A stretch of 10,184 bases of DNA from Candidatus Nomurabacteria bacterium RIFCSPLOWO2_01_FULL_36_10b (GCA_001785725.1 MFUQ01000012.1:24213-34396), one strand, 5' to 3'; shown: positions 1-6,561, numbered from the stretch's first letter. Notes: a model not told the origin generated them from the letters alone. Translations and numbers: made by a program.

Positions 1-567
1 AATAATGCCATCCCCATTATAGAGAACCTGCATTTTTGCGAATTCTGCCGTGTACTCCAACATAGCCAGAGCAAGACATACATTCCCCTTCCTGTAAAGA
101 TGAAGGATGTATTCCTTCCCTTTTAGATGTAGCGGAATGATAATGCCCCTCCCGCGCGAACCCACTTTGTTTGAAGTTATAAGTTCGCCAACGAAGGCAA
201 GGCATGTAAGAAGTGGGAACTTTTTATAAATTCCCGTCCTTTTTGCCTCATTAAAGACACGGACGTAATTGGGATAGTTGCAAGATTTCCCAGATATATG
301 CCACATACGTCCTTTCCTTTGTTTTTCTGGACATTTATCTCCCATTCCACCAATCTTCAGTATGGCAGGGTCAATCCACTCAATCATACCACGCAACTTT
401 TCTATAGCTTCTGCTACGGTTGTACTAGTGGTTGTGGAAATAAAAGCAGATTTTACTAGCCACTCTTTCTCAGAAAGAGTTTCCCCTCCTTTTTCTTTCA
501 CAATTTTATATGAAGTTTGAGTATGTGTACCAAAAATCATATTTCCAATTGTTTTTGAATATCCCAT
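1..567 (-). CDS. Hypothetical protein, 3' end outside window
   Basis: I do not recognise this protein and assign no function. The minus-strand frame is open from 645 to base 1 with no stop and leaves the window, so at least 189 residues are visible from the ATG at 567-565. Possible ATG starts lie at 615, 567 and 540. I chose 567 because a TAAAAT box ends 8 nt before it, the same spacing as at other genes here; none of the three has a clear ribosome binding site. The visible protein is soluble-looking and basic, with four cysteines (about residues 79, 96, 122, 164), a WHISGKSCNYPNY stretch near 89-101 and a hydrophobic LHLYRKGNVCLALAMLEY stretch near 155-172. No signal peptide or membrane segment is evident. 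GC is about 43% over bases 1-420 by hand count, above the AT-rich neighbours, so it may be a recent arrival or simply under different codon bias. It is divergent from comEC. Confidence 0.7.
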   Translation of the reverse strand, partial: MGYSKTIGNMIFGTHTQTSYKIVKEKGGETLSEKEWLVKSAFISTTTSTTVAEAIEKLRGMIEWIDPAILKIGGMGDKCPEKQRKGRMWHISGKSCNYPNYVRVFNEAKRTGIYKKFPLLTCLAFVGELITSNKVGSRGRGIIIPLHLKGKEYILHLYRKGNVCLALAMLEYTAEFAKMQVLYNGDGII

Positions 568-581
568 AATTAATAATTTTA
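568..581 (-). promoter_or_regulatory. Candidate -10 box before the leftward unknown gene
   Basis: On the minus strand TAAAAT (581-576) matches TATAAT at five of six positions and is followed by 8 nt and then the ATG at 567. The spacing resembles the leaderless-type promoters elsewhere in the window. No TG extension or good -35 is seen, and the area is AT-rich, so a chance match is possible. Confidence 0.35.
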
Positions 582-594
582 TTTTTTCGTTGAC

Positions 595-616
595 AAAAAA
601 TGCCTCTTTTCGCATT
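595..616 (-). terminator. Weak terminator-like hairpin with T run (minus strand)
   Basis: Minus-strand AATGC (616-612), an 8-nt loop and GCATT (603-599) form a 5-bp stem running into a T6 tract (600-595). It lies upstream of the proposed promoter of the leftward gene, so it could end a short transcript or insulate that gene. The stem is short, so this is a suggestion only. Confidence 0.25.
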
Positions 617-693
617 CGCAGGTAAGAGACAAAATACCATAATACTTATCTTCATTGTATAGGAGTATCCGGCATAGTCAATGCTGTGAATAT

Positions 694-713
694 CCAAGCC
701 CTCACGGGCTTGG
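694..713. other. Perfect 8-bp hairpin in divergent intergenic region
   Basis: CCAAGCCC, a 4-nt spacer and GGGCTTGG form a perfect 8-bp inverted repeat. Read on the minus strand the loop is GTGA, a GNRA-type tetraloop that is especially stable in RNA; on the plus strand it is TCAC. No T tract follows on either side, so it is not a standard intrinsic terminator. It sits 42 bases before the comEC start and about 127 bases upstream of the leftward gene. Its high GC stands out from the surrounding intergenic DNA. It could be a structured leader, a dispersed repeat or a protein-binding palindrome. Apart from the weak hairpin at 595-616 and the promoter boxes, I see nothing else in 568-755. Confidence 0.6.
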
Positions 714-740
714 AACTACTATTTAAGAAGACACTATGTG

Positions 741-755
741 TGATACACTATAGTC
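741..755 (+). promoter_or_regulatory. Extended -10 promoter of comEC, leaderless type
   Basis: TGA followed by TACACT (744-749) gives an extended -10, then 6 nt to the ATG at 756. A start site 6-7 nt after the hexamer would coincide with the initiation codon. No convincing -35 is visible at 16-18 bp. The box resembles TGATATACT before the dismutase gene and TGATATAAT before the gene starting at 8217. Confidence 0.55.
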
Positions 756-2351
756 ATGAAGACTGTAACCATGTTTATCATGGCATGCGCCTTTTTATTT
801 GGCGTCGTTGTGGCGCTTATTTTTGTACCATTACAATCTTTCTTCACATATTTCTTCGCCTCTTTCTCCACTTCTTTACCCATACTATTATTTTTTATAC
901 TTTTAAGCATCGCTACGTGCTTTGGTTTAGTAATCTATTTTACCCTACCGAAGACAGGAAGAAAAATACTTTTAGTTATATTTATAACACTTACGCTATT
1001 TATTTTAGGGATATGGCGCGCAACGTATATACTTTCTCATAGACAACCATTGCAAGAACTTGAATCTTACATTTCGCAAAAAGTTACAATGTATGGAACT
1101 GTGCGCGGAGATATTGATGAACGCCAAGACAAAACAAAATTTGTTGTCGCTGTACAACAAATTTCAGCGAAAAATACGTCAACTATTACTTTAGAAAAAA
1201 AAGTCCGTATGCTTGCGACAAGCGAACGTGGATATTCAATCAAACATGGCGATAAGGTGATTATTGATGGAACCATACGTTTACCAGAATCATTTACTAC
1301 TGATATAGGACGAGTATTCAATTATCCAATGTATCTGCGTAAGCAAAATATTATATACATTATTCAGAATGTAGTACTTAAAAAAAATATTGGCCACAAT
1401 GGAATATCAATACAAAGAATTTTGTACAACATAAAACACACGCTCATTAAATCTAGTGGCAAATATATACCAAGACCAGCATCAGGACTATTAGCGGGTA
1501 TTCTTTATGGGGAACGTGGCGGTTTGAGCCAAGATATGATAAAAGATTTCCGTACTACTGGCATCGTTCACATAATTGTGTTATCTGGAGCAAATGTAAC
1601 TCTAATTGCTGTTTTCTTAATAAGATTATTCTCTAGAATATCACGGAAAAGTGGATTTATTTTAGGAGGATTGGGGATAATATTATTCGCTATAATGACA
1701 GGCGCAGGATCAACGACAATAAGAGCTAGCATAATGGCATTTCTTGCTCTTGGCACACAGTGGTTTGGCCGTGAATATAATATAATACGAGCTATCATAA
1801 TAGCTTGTGTTGTAATGATTTTTATCAATCCACTAACATTGCTATATGATACGTCATTTCAACTTTCATTCTTAGCGACATTAGGGCTCATATTTATATC
1901 TCCGATGTTAGAAAAATACGTTCAATGGATACCAGAAAAATATGAATTGCGATCTAACTTAACTGCAACATTAGCTACTCAGATATTTGTACTTCCCTTC
2001 TTTATCTATACAACTGGAAGTATTTCAATAATATCAATTATCGTGAATATGGTAGTTCTGCCATTCATACCTTATGCGATGTTCATTGGATTTATAACAT
2101 CACTTTTTGGATTTTTCGCTGGGCCAATAACGTGGATTTTGGCGTTACCAGCATTCCTTCTTCTAATAATACCATTATATGTAGTTACATTGTCAGCAAA
2201 GATACCGTATGCCTCAATTCATATTAACCAAATATCTCTTTTATGGATGTTCATCATGTATGCAATTATGATTGTGCTAATTATGTTATATTATCGTAAT
2301 TATCGTAAGAAAATAGAAGTTCCATCTGATATGAAAGTTATTCGCCCATGA
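756..2351 (+). CDS. comEC: ComEC/Rec2 competence membrane channel, no nuclease domain
   Basis: Inner-membrane channel that passes single-stranded DNA into the cytoplasm during natural transformation. The 531-residue protein begins with about three membrane segments (residues 5-25, 40-62, 70-88). A soluble OB-like section follows (about 105-210) and then the polytopic Competence domain (about 240-510). Family motifs are clear: LLAGILYGERGGLS (245-258), VHIIVLSGANVTLI (271-284, the usual SGxxV signature), TGAGSTTIRASIMA (315-328) and NPLTLLYDTSFQLSFLATLGL (358-378). The protein stops after a last helix and a short basic tail, so the C-terminal metallo-beta-lactamase domain of classical ComEC (about 700-800 residues) is absent; a separate convergent gene supplies such a domain. 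Its stop is TGA, unlike the TAA of the other complete genes. The start has a leaderless-type promoter directly upstream. I am confident of the family; activity in DNA uptake is inferred from it. Confidence 0.93.
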   Translation: MKTVTMFIMACAFLFGVVVALIFVPLQSFFTYFFASFSTSLPILLFFILLSIATCFGLVIYFTLPKTGRKILLVIFITLTLFILGIWRATYILSHRQPLQELESYISQKVTMYGTVRGDIDERQDKTKFVVAVQQISAKNTSTITLEKKVRMLATSERGYSIKHGDKVIIDGTIRLPESFTTDIGRVFNYPMYLRKQNIIYIIQNVVLKKNIGHNGISIQRILYNIKHTLIKSSGKYIPRPASGLLAGILYGERGGLSQDMIKDFRTTGIVHIIVLSGANVTLIAVFLIRLFSRISRKSGFILGGLGIILFAIMTGAGSTTIRASIMAFLALGTQWFGREYNIIRAIIIACVVMIFINPLTLLYDTSFQLSFLATLGLIFISPMLEKYVQWIPEKYELRSNLTATLATQIFVLPFFIYTTGSISIISIIVNMVVLPFIPYAMFIGFITSLFGFFAGPITWILALPAFLLLIIPLYVVTLSAKIPYASIHINQISLLWMFIMYAIMIVLIMLYYRNYRKKIEVPSDMKVIRP

Positions 2352-3193
2352 TCACATGTACACAAATATGGAATATTTTTAGATTTTAGCATTGAAAGAA
2401 CTGACGGATGTGGGTGATGATATGAATTATTTATTCCAGCAGAAATAACTGCCATCGTTGGTGTTACTGTATCCAAAAAATGTTGTGACGATGATGTTTT
2501 AGAACCATGATGACCAAGTTTTAGAACATCAACGTCAATTAGTGTTGGATTATTTGAAATAAGCAGTTCCTCAACATCAGAAGAAGCATCTCCTGTAAAA
2601 AGAAATGATGATTCTCCATACTCAACACGTACAATTAATGAACCGTCGTTAGAATTGATTATTTCTTTATCATTTTCACCTAAAGATTGTAAGAACGAAA
2701 GTTCCACACCATCAGAAAAATCTGTGACGCTTGGCATTCTGTGAATAATATGTTTTGCATTTTCTGTTTTTACTTCAATCTCTACGTTATTTAGATAATG
2801 TTTAACAATCTGTTTATCAGCGTCAAAACCATTGTCAATGATAGTTTGTATTTCATAATTCTCTAATACATCTGGTAACCCACCAATATGATCCTTATCT
2901 GGGTGTGTGGCAATAATAATATCAATGCTCCTATCCCACGGTTTCATTACAGTTCCTAATTCTTCTAAAATCTTAGATCCTGCGCCAGCATCAATGAGTA
3001 TTTGTATATGGGATGGTGTTTCTATGAAAATAGAATCACCTTGCCCAACATCAAGAAATACCACTTTAAGTACTGACTCCGAAACATTTACTAATTTATG
3101 TGACATTACACGCCACACTATTATAAGTATGCATGCAAATAATATAACTAAAGATGATACTATTAAAAATTTATACCCCGGTTCATTACGCAT
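2300..3193 (-). CDS. Membrane-anchored ComEC-type metallo-beta-lactamase hydrolase
   Basis: A 297-residue protein matching the C-terminal domain of ComEC (ComEC/Rec2-related MBL-fold hydrolases). After one N-terminal membrane helix (about 9-28) come LKVVFLDVGQGDSIFI (42-57), the metal-binding THPDKDHIGG (96-105, HxxxDH), FTGDAS (199-204, metal-bridging Asp), LGHHGSKTS (226-234) and HHPHP (259-263). The zinc/manganese ligands therefore all appear present. In ComEC this domain is thought to degrade the non-transported strand outside the membrane. Here it is a separate polypeptide whose helix could hold it at the same membrane, though the topology is unclear because basic residues flank the helix on both sides. 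Its last 17 codons and stop overlap antiparallel with the 3' end of comEC, so both coding ends share 52 bp. An ordinary secreted MBL hydrolase is the alternative, but the DVGQGDS and HPDKDHIGG signatures favour the ComEC family. Confidence 0.9.
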   Translation of the reverse strand: MRNEPGYKFLIVSSLVILFACILIIVWRVMSHKLVNVSESVLKVVFLDVGQGDSIFIETPSHIQILIDAGAGSKILEELGTVMKPWDRSIDIIIATHPDKDHIGGLPDVLENYEIQTIIDNGFDADKQIVKHYLNNVEIEVKTENAKHIIHRMPSVTDFSDGVELSFLQSLGENDKEIINSNDGSLIVRVEYGESSFLFTGDASSDVEELLISNNPTLIDVDVLKLGHHGSKTSSSQHFLDTVTPTMAVISAGINNSYHHPHPSVLSMLKSKNIPYLCTCDHGRITFISDGTSIFLR

Positions 3194-3229
3194 ATGTCAT
3201 GTTACATTGAAATATATTACAGACTAATA

Positions 3230-3237
3230 ATTATACA
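3230..3237 (-). promoter_or_regulatory. Possible -10 of the MBL hydrolase gene
   Basis: On the minus strand TG followed directly by TATAAT (3235-3230) would give a start near 3223 and a 30-nt leader before the ATG at 3193. The leader has no obvious ribosome binding site. An alternative is TAACAT ending 5 nt before the ATG, which would fit the leaderless pattern but is a poorer match. The box overlaps the region of the divergent dismutase promoter. Confidence 0.3.
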
Positions 3238-3254
3238 TGATATACTAATAATCT
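3238..3254 (+). promoter_or_regulatory. Extended -10 promoter of superoxide dismutase gene
   Basis: TGA plus TATACT (3241-3246) forms an extended -10 that ends 8 nt before the ATG at 3255. No ribosome binding site fits between, so the message is probably leaderless or nearly so. The promoter lies in the 61-bp divergent gap shared with the MBL hydrolase gene. Confidence 0.6.
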
Positions 3255-3830
3255 ATGTATATTAAAAAAGAATTCATAATCCCTATTTTAATTGGTATTT
3301 CACAAAAAAATATAGAAGAACATCTTAAATTGTATGATGGGTATGTAAATAACACTAATACTATTCTGCGCCTCCTTGACGACACTAGTATTGATGTATA
3401 TATCAGAGACGAACTTTCACGACGATTCTCATTTGAATATAATGGAATGAGAAATCATGAATATTACTTCAGCGCAATTAAGGAAGGGCCACATCCTCAT
3501 GACCCATCATCAAAACTTGGTCAACAAATAATAAAACAGTGGGGATCATACGAGACATGGTATAGCGCCTTTATTACTCTTGCAAAAACGCGAGGGATTG
3601 GTTGGGCTATTCTCTGGTGGGACCCAATAGAGAAAAATCTTGTGCATAATTGGGTTGATGAACAACAAATTGGCCATCTAAATAGTTGCCAATACATCAT
3701 TGGAATTGATATGTGGGAACATGCATATGTTGCTGATTACCAACCAAGCGGTAAAACAAATTACATAAACGATTATTTCGCAAATATAAACTGGACGTAC
3801 ATTGAAAATCATTACATTAACTTTATTTAA
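3255..3830 (+). CDS. sod: Superoxide dismutase, Fe/Mn family
   Basis: Converts superoxide to hydrogen peroxide and oxygen, probably in the cytoplasm since no signal peptide is present. At 191 residues it has the usual family length. The N-terminal helical hairpin contains EEHLKLYDGYVNN (21-33) and FEYNGMRNHEYYF (60-72); the C-terminal domain contains GIGWAIL (114-120) and the signature DMWEHAYVADYQ (152-163). The four metal ligands would be His23, His68, Asp152 and His156, and Tyr30 matches the conserved gateway tyrosine. The second histidine of the canonical HxxxHxxxYV segment is missing: the N-terminal motif is one residue shorter with Leu/Tyr there. EQQIGHL (136-142) places Gln where Mn-type enzymes usually have it, which hints at Mn or cambialistic use, but this rests on a hand alignment. 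It sits alone on the plus strand between minus-strand genes and has its own promoter. Confidence 0.9.
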   Translation: MYIKKEFIIPILIGISQKNIEEHLKLYDGYVNNTNTILRLLDDTSIDVYIRDELSRRFSFEYNGMRNHEYYFSAIKEGPHPHDPSSKLGQQIIKQWGSYETWYSAFITLAKTRGIGWAILWWDPIEKNLVHNWVDEQQIGHLNSCQYIIGIDMWEHAYVADYQPSGKTNYINDYFANINWTYIENHYINFI

Positions 3831-3879
3831 TAATACGAAACGACTTACAATCGTAATGTAATATAGACAAAATTTTTTC

Positions 3880-3894
3880 TCGCGCGTTGCGCGA
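3880..3894. other. GC-rich hairpin between convergent sod and rnhA
   Basis: TCGCGC, GTT and GCGCGA make a perfect 6-bp stem with a 3-nt loop between two convergent genes. A T6 run lies on its left on the plus strand and becomes an A6 run after the stem on the minus strand, so neither direction has the textbook stem followed by T run. It may still act as a shared 3'-end structure for both messages. Confidence 0.4.
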
Positions 3895-3921
3895 TTATGC
3901 CATTCTAAGTAGCGATCAATA

Positions 3922-4659
3922 TTACAGTCCCCACTGCTTAAGTACACGCGACATCTCTTCATCTGAAGCAACTTTACGATACTTAGCGCCTTTGACACCA
4001 CGCACACGCTTCTCGCAAAGCGCCCATATTGTATGTTTTTCTAATTTCCCATTGACAACGCTTATATAGAACGCACTTCCACCAGAACTCCTAGCTCGTT
4101 TTTCTTTTCTCGCGCGTATTAATATTTCATCAGATGGGATATCAAGAACTTCTTGGTATTTATATTTTTGAAGAGACCCATTATATAACTTTACTTTTGC
4201 GCCATCAGCAAATGCTGTAGCAATTGTATCAACACGCTCATTACCAGCAATACCCATATGGCTAGGAACATGATGCCATACAAAAGTACACTTATTACCA
4301 CGATACTTATCTATAATATCAGAAAGTGTACGCCAGAGTTTCTCGTGTGAAATAGCTTCCCCATCTTTCTTTACCCAACCATTAGAACGCCAACCATATA
4401 TCCATTTTGTTGCGCCATTATAAACATACTGCGAGTCAGCATAAATATGCACGTTACCCTTGTACCCAATAGAACCTTGCAAAGCTTTAATTAACGCCAT
4501 AAGTTCCATTTCATTATTCGTTGTTAGTTTTCTACCAGATCCATATTCAACAACAATATTATTTATAGTATCTATAGATACAGCTCCAAAACCACCGGGC
4601 CCAGGATTACCTTTTGAAGAACCATCAGTGAATATAATCAACCCCGATAACGTAGTCAT
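3922..4659 (-). CDS. rnhA: Ribonuclease HI with C-terminal hybrid-binding-like domain
   Basis: Cleaves the RNA strand of RNA-DNA hybrids, acting on primers and R-loops. The catalytic domain occupies residues 1-155 of 245, with all expected acidic residues: Asp12 (FTDGSSKGNPGPGG), Glu50 (TTNNEMELMA), Asp75 (YADSQYV), His134 (PSHMG) and Asp144 (NERVD). After a basic linker (about 170-195) the last 49 residues resemble the RNase H1 hybrid-binding (Cauli_VI/viroplasmin) fold, with YISVVNGK, a conserved Trp and Cys (IWALCEKRV), GVKGAKYRKV and a closing EEMSRVL. That domain is N-terminal in the RNases H1 I know, so the order is reversed. I chose the ATG at 4659 because TGGTATAAT ends exactly 7 nt upstream; an in-frame GTG at 4695 would fall inside the -35 of that promoter. 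The gene follows recJ on the same strand after a structured gap but has its own promoter. Confidence 0.92.
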   Translation of the reverse strand: MTTLSGLIIFTDGSSKGNPGPGGFGAVSIDTINNIVVEYGSGRKLTTNNEMELMALIKALQGSIGYKGNVHIYADSQYVYNGATKWIYGWRSNGWVKKDGEAISHEKLWRTLSDIIDKYRGNKCTFVWHHVPSHMGIAGNERVDTIATAFADGAKVKLYNGSLQKYKYQEVLDIPSDEILIRARKEKRARSSGGSAFYISVVNGKLEKHTIWALCEKRVRGVKGAKYRKVASDEEMSRVLKQWGL

Positions 4660-4695
4660 GGGGTTGATTATACCAAGGACGTAGCCACACGTCAC
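4660..4695 (-). promoter_or_regulatory. rnhA promoter, leaderless type
   Basis: On the minus strand a -35-like GTGACG (4695-4690), a 17-bp spacer and TATAAT (4672-4667) with an upstream TGG form an almost ideal promoter. Only 7 nt separate the -10 from the ATG at 4659, so transcription would begin at the start codon. This promoter decides the choice of translational start. Confidence 0.65.
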
Positions 4696-4719
4696 AAAAA
4701 ACAGCCGTCAACACACAGA

Positions 4720-4765
4720 GTATGGAATCTGTCTACCCCTTAACGACCGGGGTACATATCCATAC
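4720..4765. other. Two-tier stem-loop downstream of recJ
   Basis: An outer 7-bp stem (GTATGGA 4720-4726 with TCCATAC 4759-4765) encloses an asymmetric internal loop. Inside is a 6-bp stem (TACCCC 4734-4739 with GGGGTA 4749-4754) and a 9-nt loop. It lies between the recJ stop and the rnhA promoter, so a recJ 3'-end structure is the simplest reading. No T tract follows the stem directly; a T6 run on the minus strand occurs some 18 nt further on (4701-4696). A binding site for a regulator or a small structured RNA is an alternative. Confidence 0.5.
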
Positions 4766-4777
4766 CCATATTTATTA

Positions 4778-4791
4778 TACGTATATACGTA
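4778..4791. repeat. 14-bp perfect palindrome after recJ
   Basis: TACGTATATACGTA is its own reverse complement and lies 12 bases past the recJ stop. It could fold as a small hairpin at the recJ 3' end or be a binding site for a dimeric protein. Its AT-rich composition makes chance occurrence possible. Confidence 0.4.
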
Positions 4792-4803
4792 CTACTATGC
4801 AAC

Positions 4804-6561
4804 TTATTTGCTGTGGAAAACTTGATGACTAGATTGCAATATATCAATGAGACGTAAACGTATCTCTTCCCTACCTCTAAACCATGACCTCTCAAGAGAG
4901 CCGATTACATAAACTTCCTCACCCGTGTGTGGCATGTATGTGTAGCTATCAGTTAATGCAAAGAAACCAACAGCGCGCCATATACGACTGTCAGAAGATT
5001 TCATTGTCACTTCTGTATGAATATTTCCTTTACCAAAACCTTTTATTGACTTGAAAGTGCCACGAAGAGCCAATATTGGCTTAGGATTCCCTACCCCAAA
5101 TGGGCCACATTCAAATACTTGTTTACATACTTCTTGTGTAAGAGATGATAATTCATATATACCATCAATTAATGTTGCCCTTGATGATGAAAATGAATTA
5201 CTTGAAGCTTCTTTTTGTATTAAATATTGCGCATAGAGTTCATTTTCAAGTGTATGTATACGATCGCGCGTCAAAGAAAAACCGCCAGCGCCTTGATGCC
5301 CACCATAATATAAAAATGTTTCTGGGGATAAACTAGACATTAGCGCTGTTACATCAACTTCATGATTAGCGCGGCATGACCCTTTCAATGTACCATTATT
5401 ATGATGAGACCACACAAACGCAGTAACACTATATTCTTCTGTAATTTTTGAAGCAACGAGGCCAAGCACACCCTGACTCCATGATGGGTCCCCGACAACA
5501 ACAATTTCACGCAATTCTCTAGATGAAAGCTTAGTGTGCACAGAACGCATAATGGTTGCCACTTCATATTTACGTTCATCATTTTTCTTAACTAAGAAAT
5601 TAGCAAGTGTTTCTGCTTGAATAGTGTCAGTTGCAGTCAAAAGCTCAAATGCGCGTCGTGGGTCATCCATGCGTGAAGCGGCATTTAAACGTGGCGTAAG
5701 TGAAAAACTTACATCATCTTCTGTACAATTTTGGATACTAACTCCGGCCATTTTAGCAAGCGCTCGCAATCCTAACCTACGAGTTTTTTGAAGAACGCGT
5801 AATCCGTAATTAGCAAAAATACGATTTTCTTTCACAAGAGGCACCATGTCTGAAATTGTTGCGATACCAACAAGGTCAAGGAGCCATTTCTCCCAACCTT
5901 CATTAGGAATATGTATTCCTTCTGGTATATCTTTTACTTTCAATGATCTAATATGTATTAAAATCCCACGTACTAATTGGAATGCCGTTGCAGAGCCACA
6001 TATCATCTTGTCTAAATACTTTCCTAGTTTAGGATGCACAATAGCACAGGCCTTTGGAACATCTTCTCCAATTATGTGATGGTCTGTGATAATAACATCA
6101 ATACCATTTTCTTTTGCATATAGTACTTCTGCTGGGGCAGTTATCCCAACATCAACTGTTATAACCAAAGATATTCCATTTTCTAAAAACTCTGTAATAG
6201 CATCATGATGAAAACCGTACCCTTCATCATGACGATGCGGAATATATACGGATATATTTTTATATCCAATAGCGCAGAAAAAATCATATAATAACGCAAC
6301 CCCAGGAATGCCATCAGCATCATAGTCCCCATAAAGTACTATCTTCTCATTCTTTTTAATTGCCAGCAGTATCCTTTTAACCGCCAATTTCATGTCATTA
6401 AGACAATATGGGTCAGAAATTTTTTCATATGATGGGTTAAGAAACTCTTCAGCTTCATCTTTCGTATTTATATTATGAAAAGCAAGAATACGAGAAACAA
6501 TATCAGGATACCCCGATATAAATGAAGAAGGATCATACGATCGTATCTGATAATCACGCAT
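4804..6561 (-). CDS. recJ: Single-stranded-DNA-specific exonuclease RecJ
   Basis: A 5'-3' exonuclease on single-stranded DNA used in recombination, mismatch and base-excision repair. It has 585 residues, the normal family length. The DHH phosphoesterase core shows YGDYDADG (77-84), VITVDVG (133-139), ITDHH (158-162), an IATISDMVPL block (233-242) and LTPRLNAASRM (288-298). The DHHA1 part shows VVGDPSWSQGVLGLVASKI (355-373) and YYGGHQGAGGF (418-428). A C-terminal OB-fold section includes CGPFGVGNPKP (485-495) and a basic end. Two small departures from the usual consensus are Ile-Pro-Gly after DADG, where Thr/Ser is common, and Ser for Gly in NAAxRM. The metal-binding Asp and His residues themselves look intact. 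The gene starts 18 bp after the stop of its upstream neighbour and has its own promoter within that gene's 3' end, so it can be read alone or by readthrough. Confidence 0.95.
   Translation of the reverse strand: MRDYQIRSYDPSSFISGYPDIVSRILAFHNINTKDEAEEFLNPSYEKISDPYCLNDMKLAVKRILLAIKKNEKIVLYGDYDADGIPGVALLYDFFCAIGYKNISVYIPHRHDEGYGFHHDAITEFLENGISLVITVDVGITAPAEVLYAKENGIDVIITDHHIIGEDVPKACAIVHPKLGKYLDKMICGSATAFQLVRGILIHIRSLKVKDIPEGIHIPNEGWEKWLLDLVGIATISDMVPLVKENRIFANYGLRVLQKTRRLGLRALAKMAGVSIQNCTEDDVSFSLTPRLNAASRMDDPRRAFELLTATDTIQAETLANFLVKKNDERKYEVATIMRSVHTKLSSRELREIVVVGDPSWSQGVLGLVASKITEEYSVTAFVWSHHNNGTLKGSCRANHEVDVTALMSSLSPETFLYYGGHQGAGGFSLTRDRIHTLENELYAQYLIQKEASSNSFSSSRATLIDGIYELSSLTQEVCKQVFECGPFGVGNPKPILALRGTFKSIKGFGKGNIHTEVTMKSSDSRIWRAVGFFALTDSYTYMPHTGEEVYVIGSLERSWFRGREEIRLRLIDILQSSHQVFHSK

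Noticed and set aside
278..520. Plus-strand 80-codon frame
   Set aside because: It lies antisense to the long open minus-strand frame at 1-567, has no promoter or ribosome binding site, and reads as low-quality sequence.
590..618. Plus-strand TTGACA as a -35 for comEC
   Set aside because: No -10 sits 16-18 bp downstream and the site is about 160 bp from the start codon; the extended -10 at 741-749 fits better.
506..697. Minus-strand 63-codon frame overlapping the intergenic hairpin
   Set aside because: It overlaps the start of the leftward gene in another frame, contains the hairpin DNA as its beginning and has no protein-like features.
686..1042. Plus-strand 118-codon frame at the start of comEC
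   Set aside because: It is an alternative frame of the clear ComEC coding sequence and starts inside the hairpin region without initiation signals.
2349..2351. TGA at the comEC end read as glycine (code 25, as in Gracilibacteria)
   Set aside because: ComEC ends naturally after its last helix and basic tail, and no other gene here has an in-frame TGA, so the standard code explains everything.
4660..4695. GTG start for RNase HI at 4695
   Set aside because: The twelve added residues do not belong to the RNase HI fold and the region contains a near-consensus promoter whose -10 ends 7 nt before the ATG at 4659.
4696..4701. T6 run on the minus strand as recJ terminator
   Set aside because: It is about 18 nt beyond the base of the stem-loop at 4720-4765, too far for an intrinsic terminator, and no other stable stem lies directly before it.
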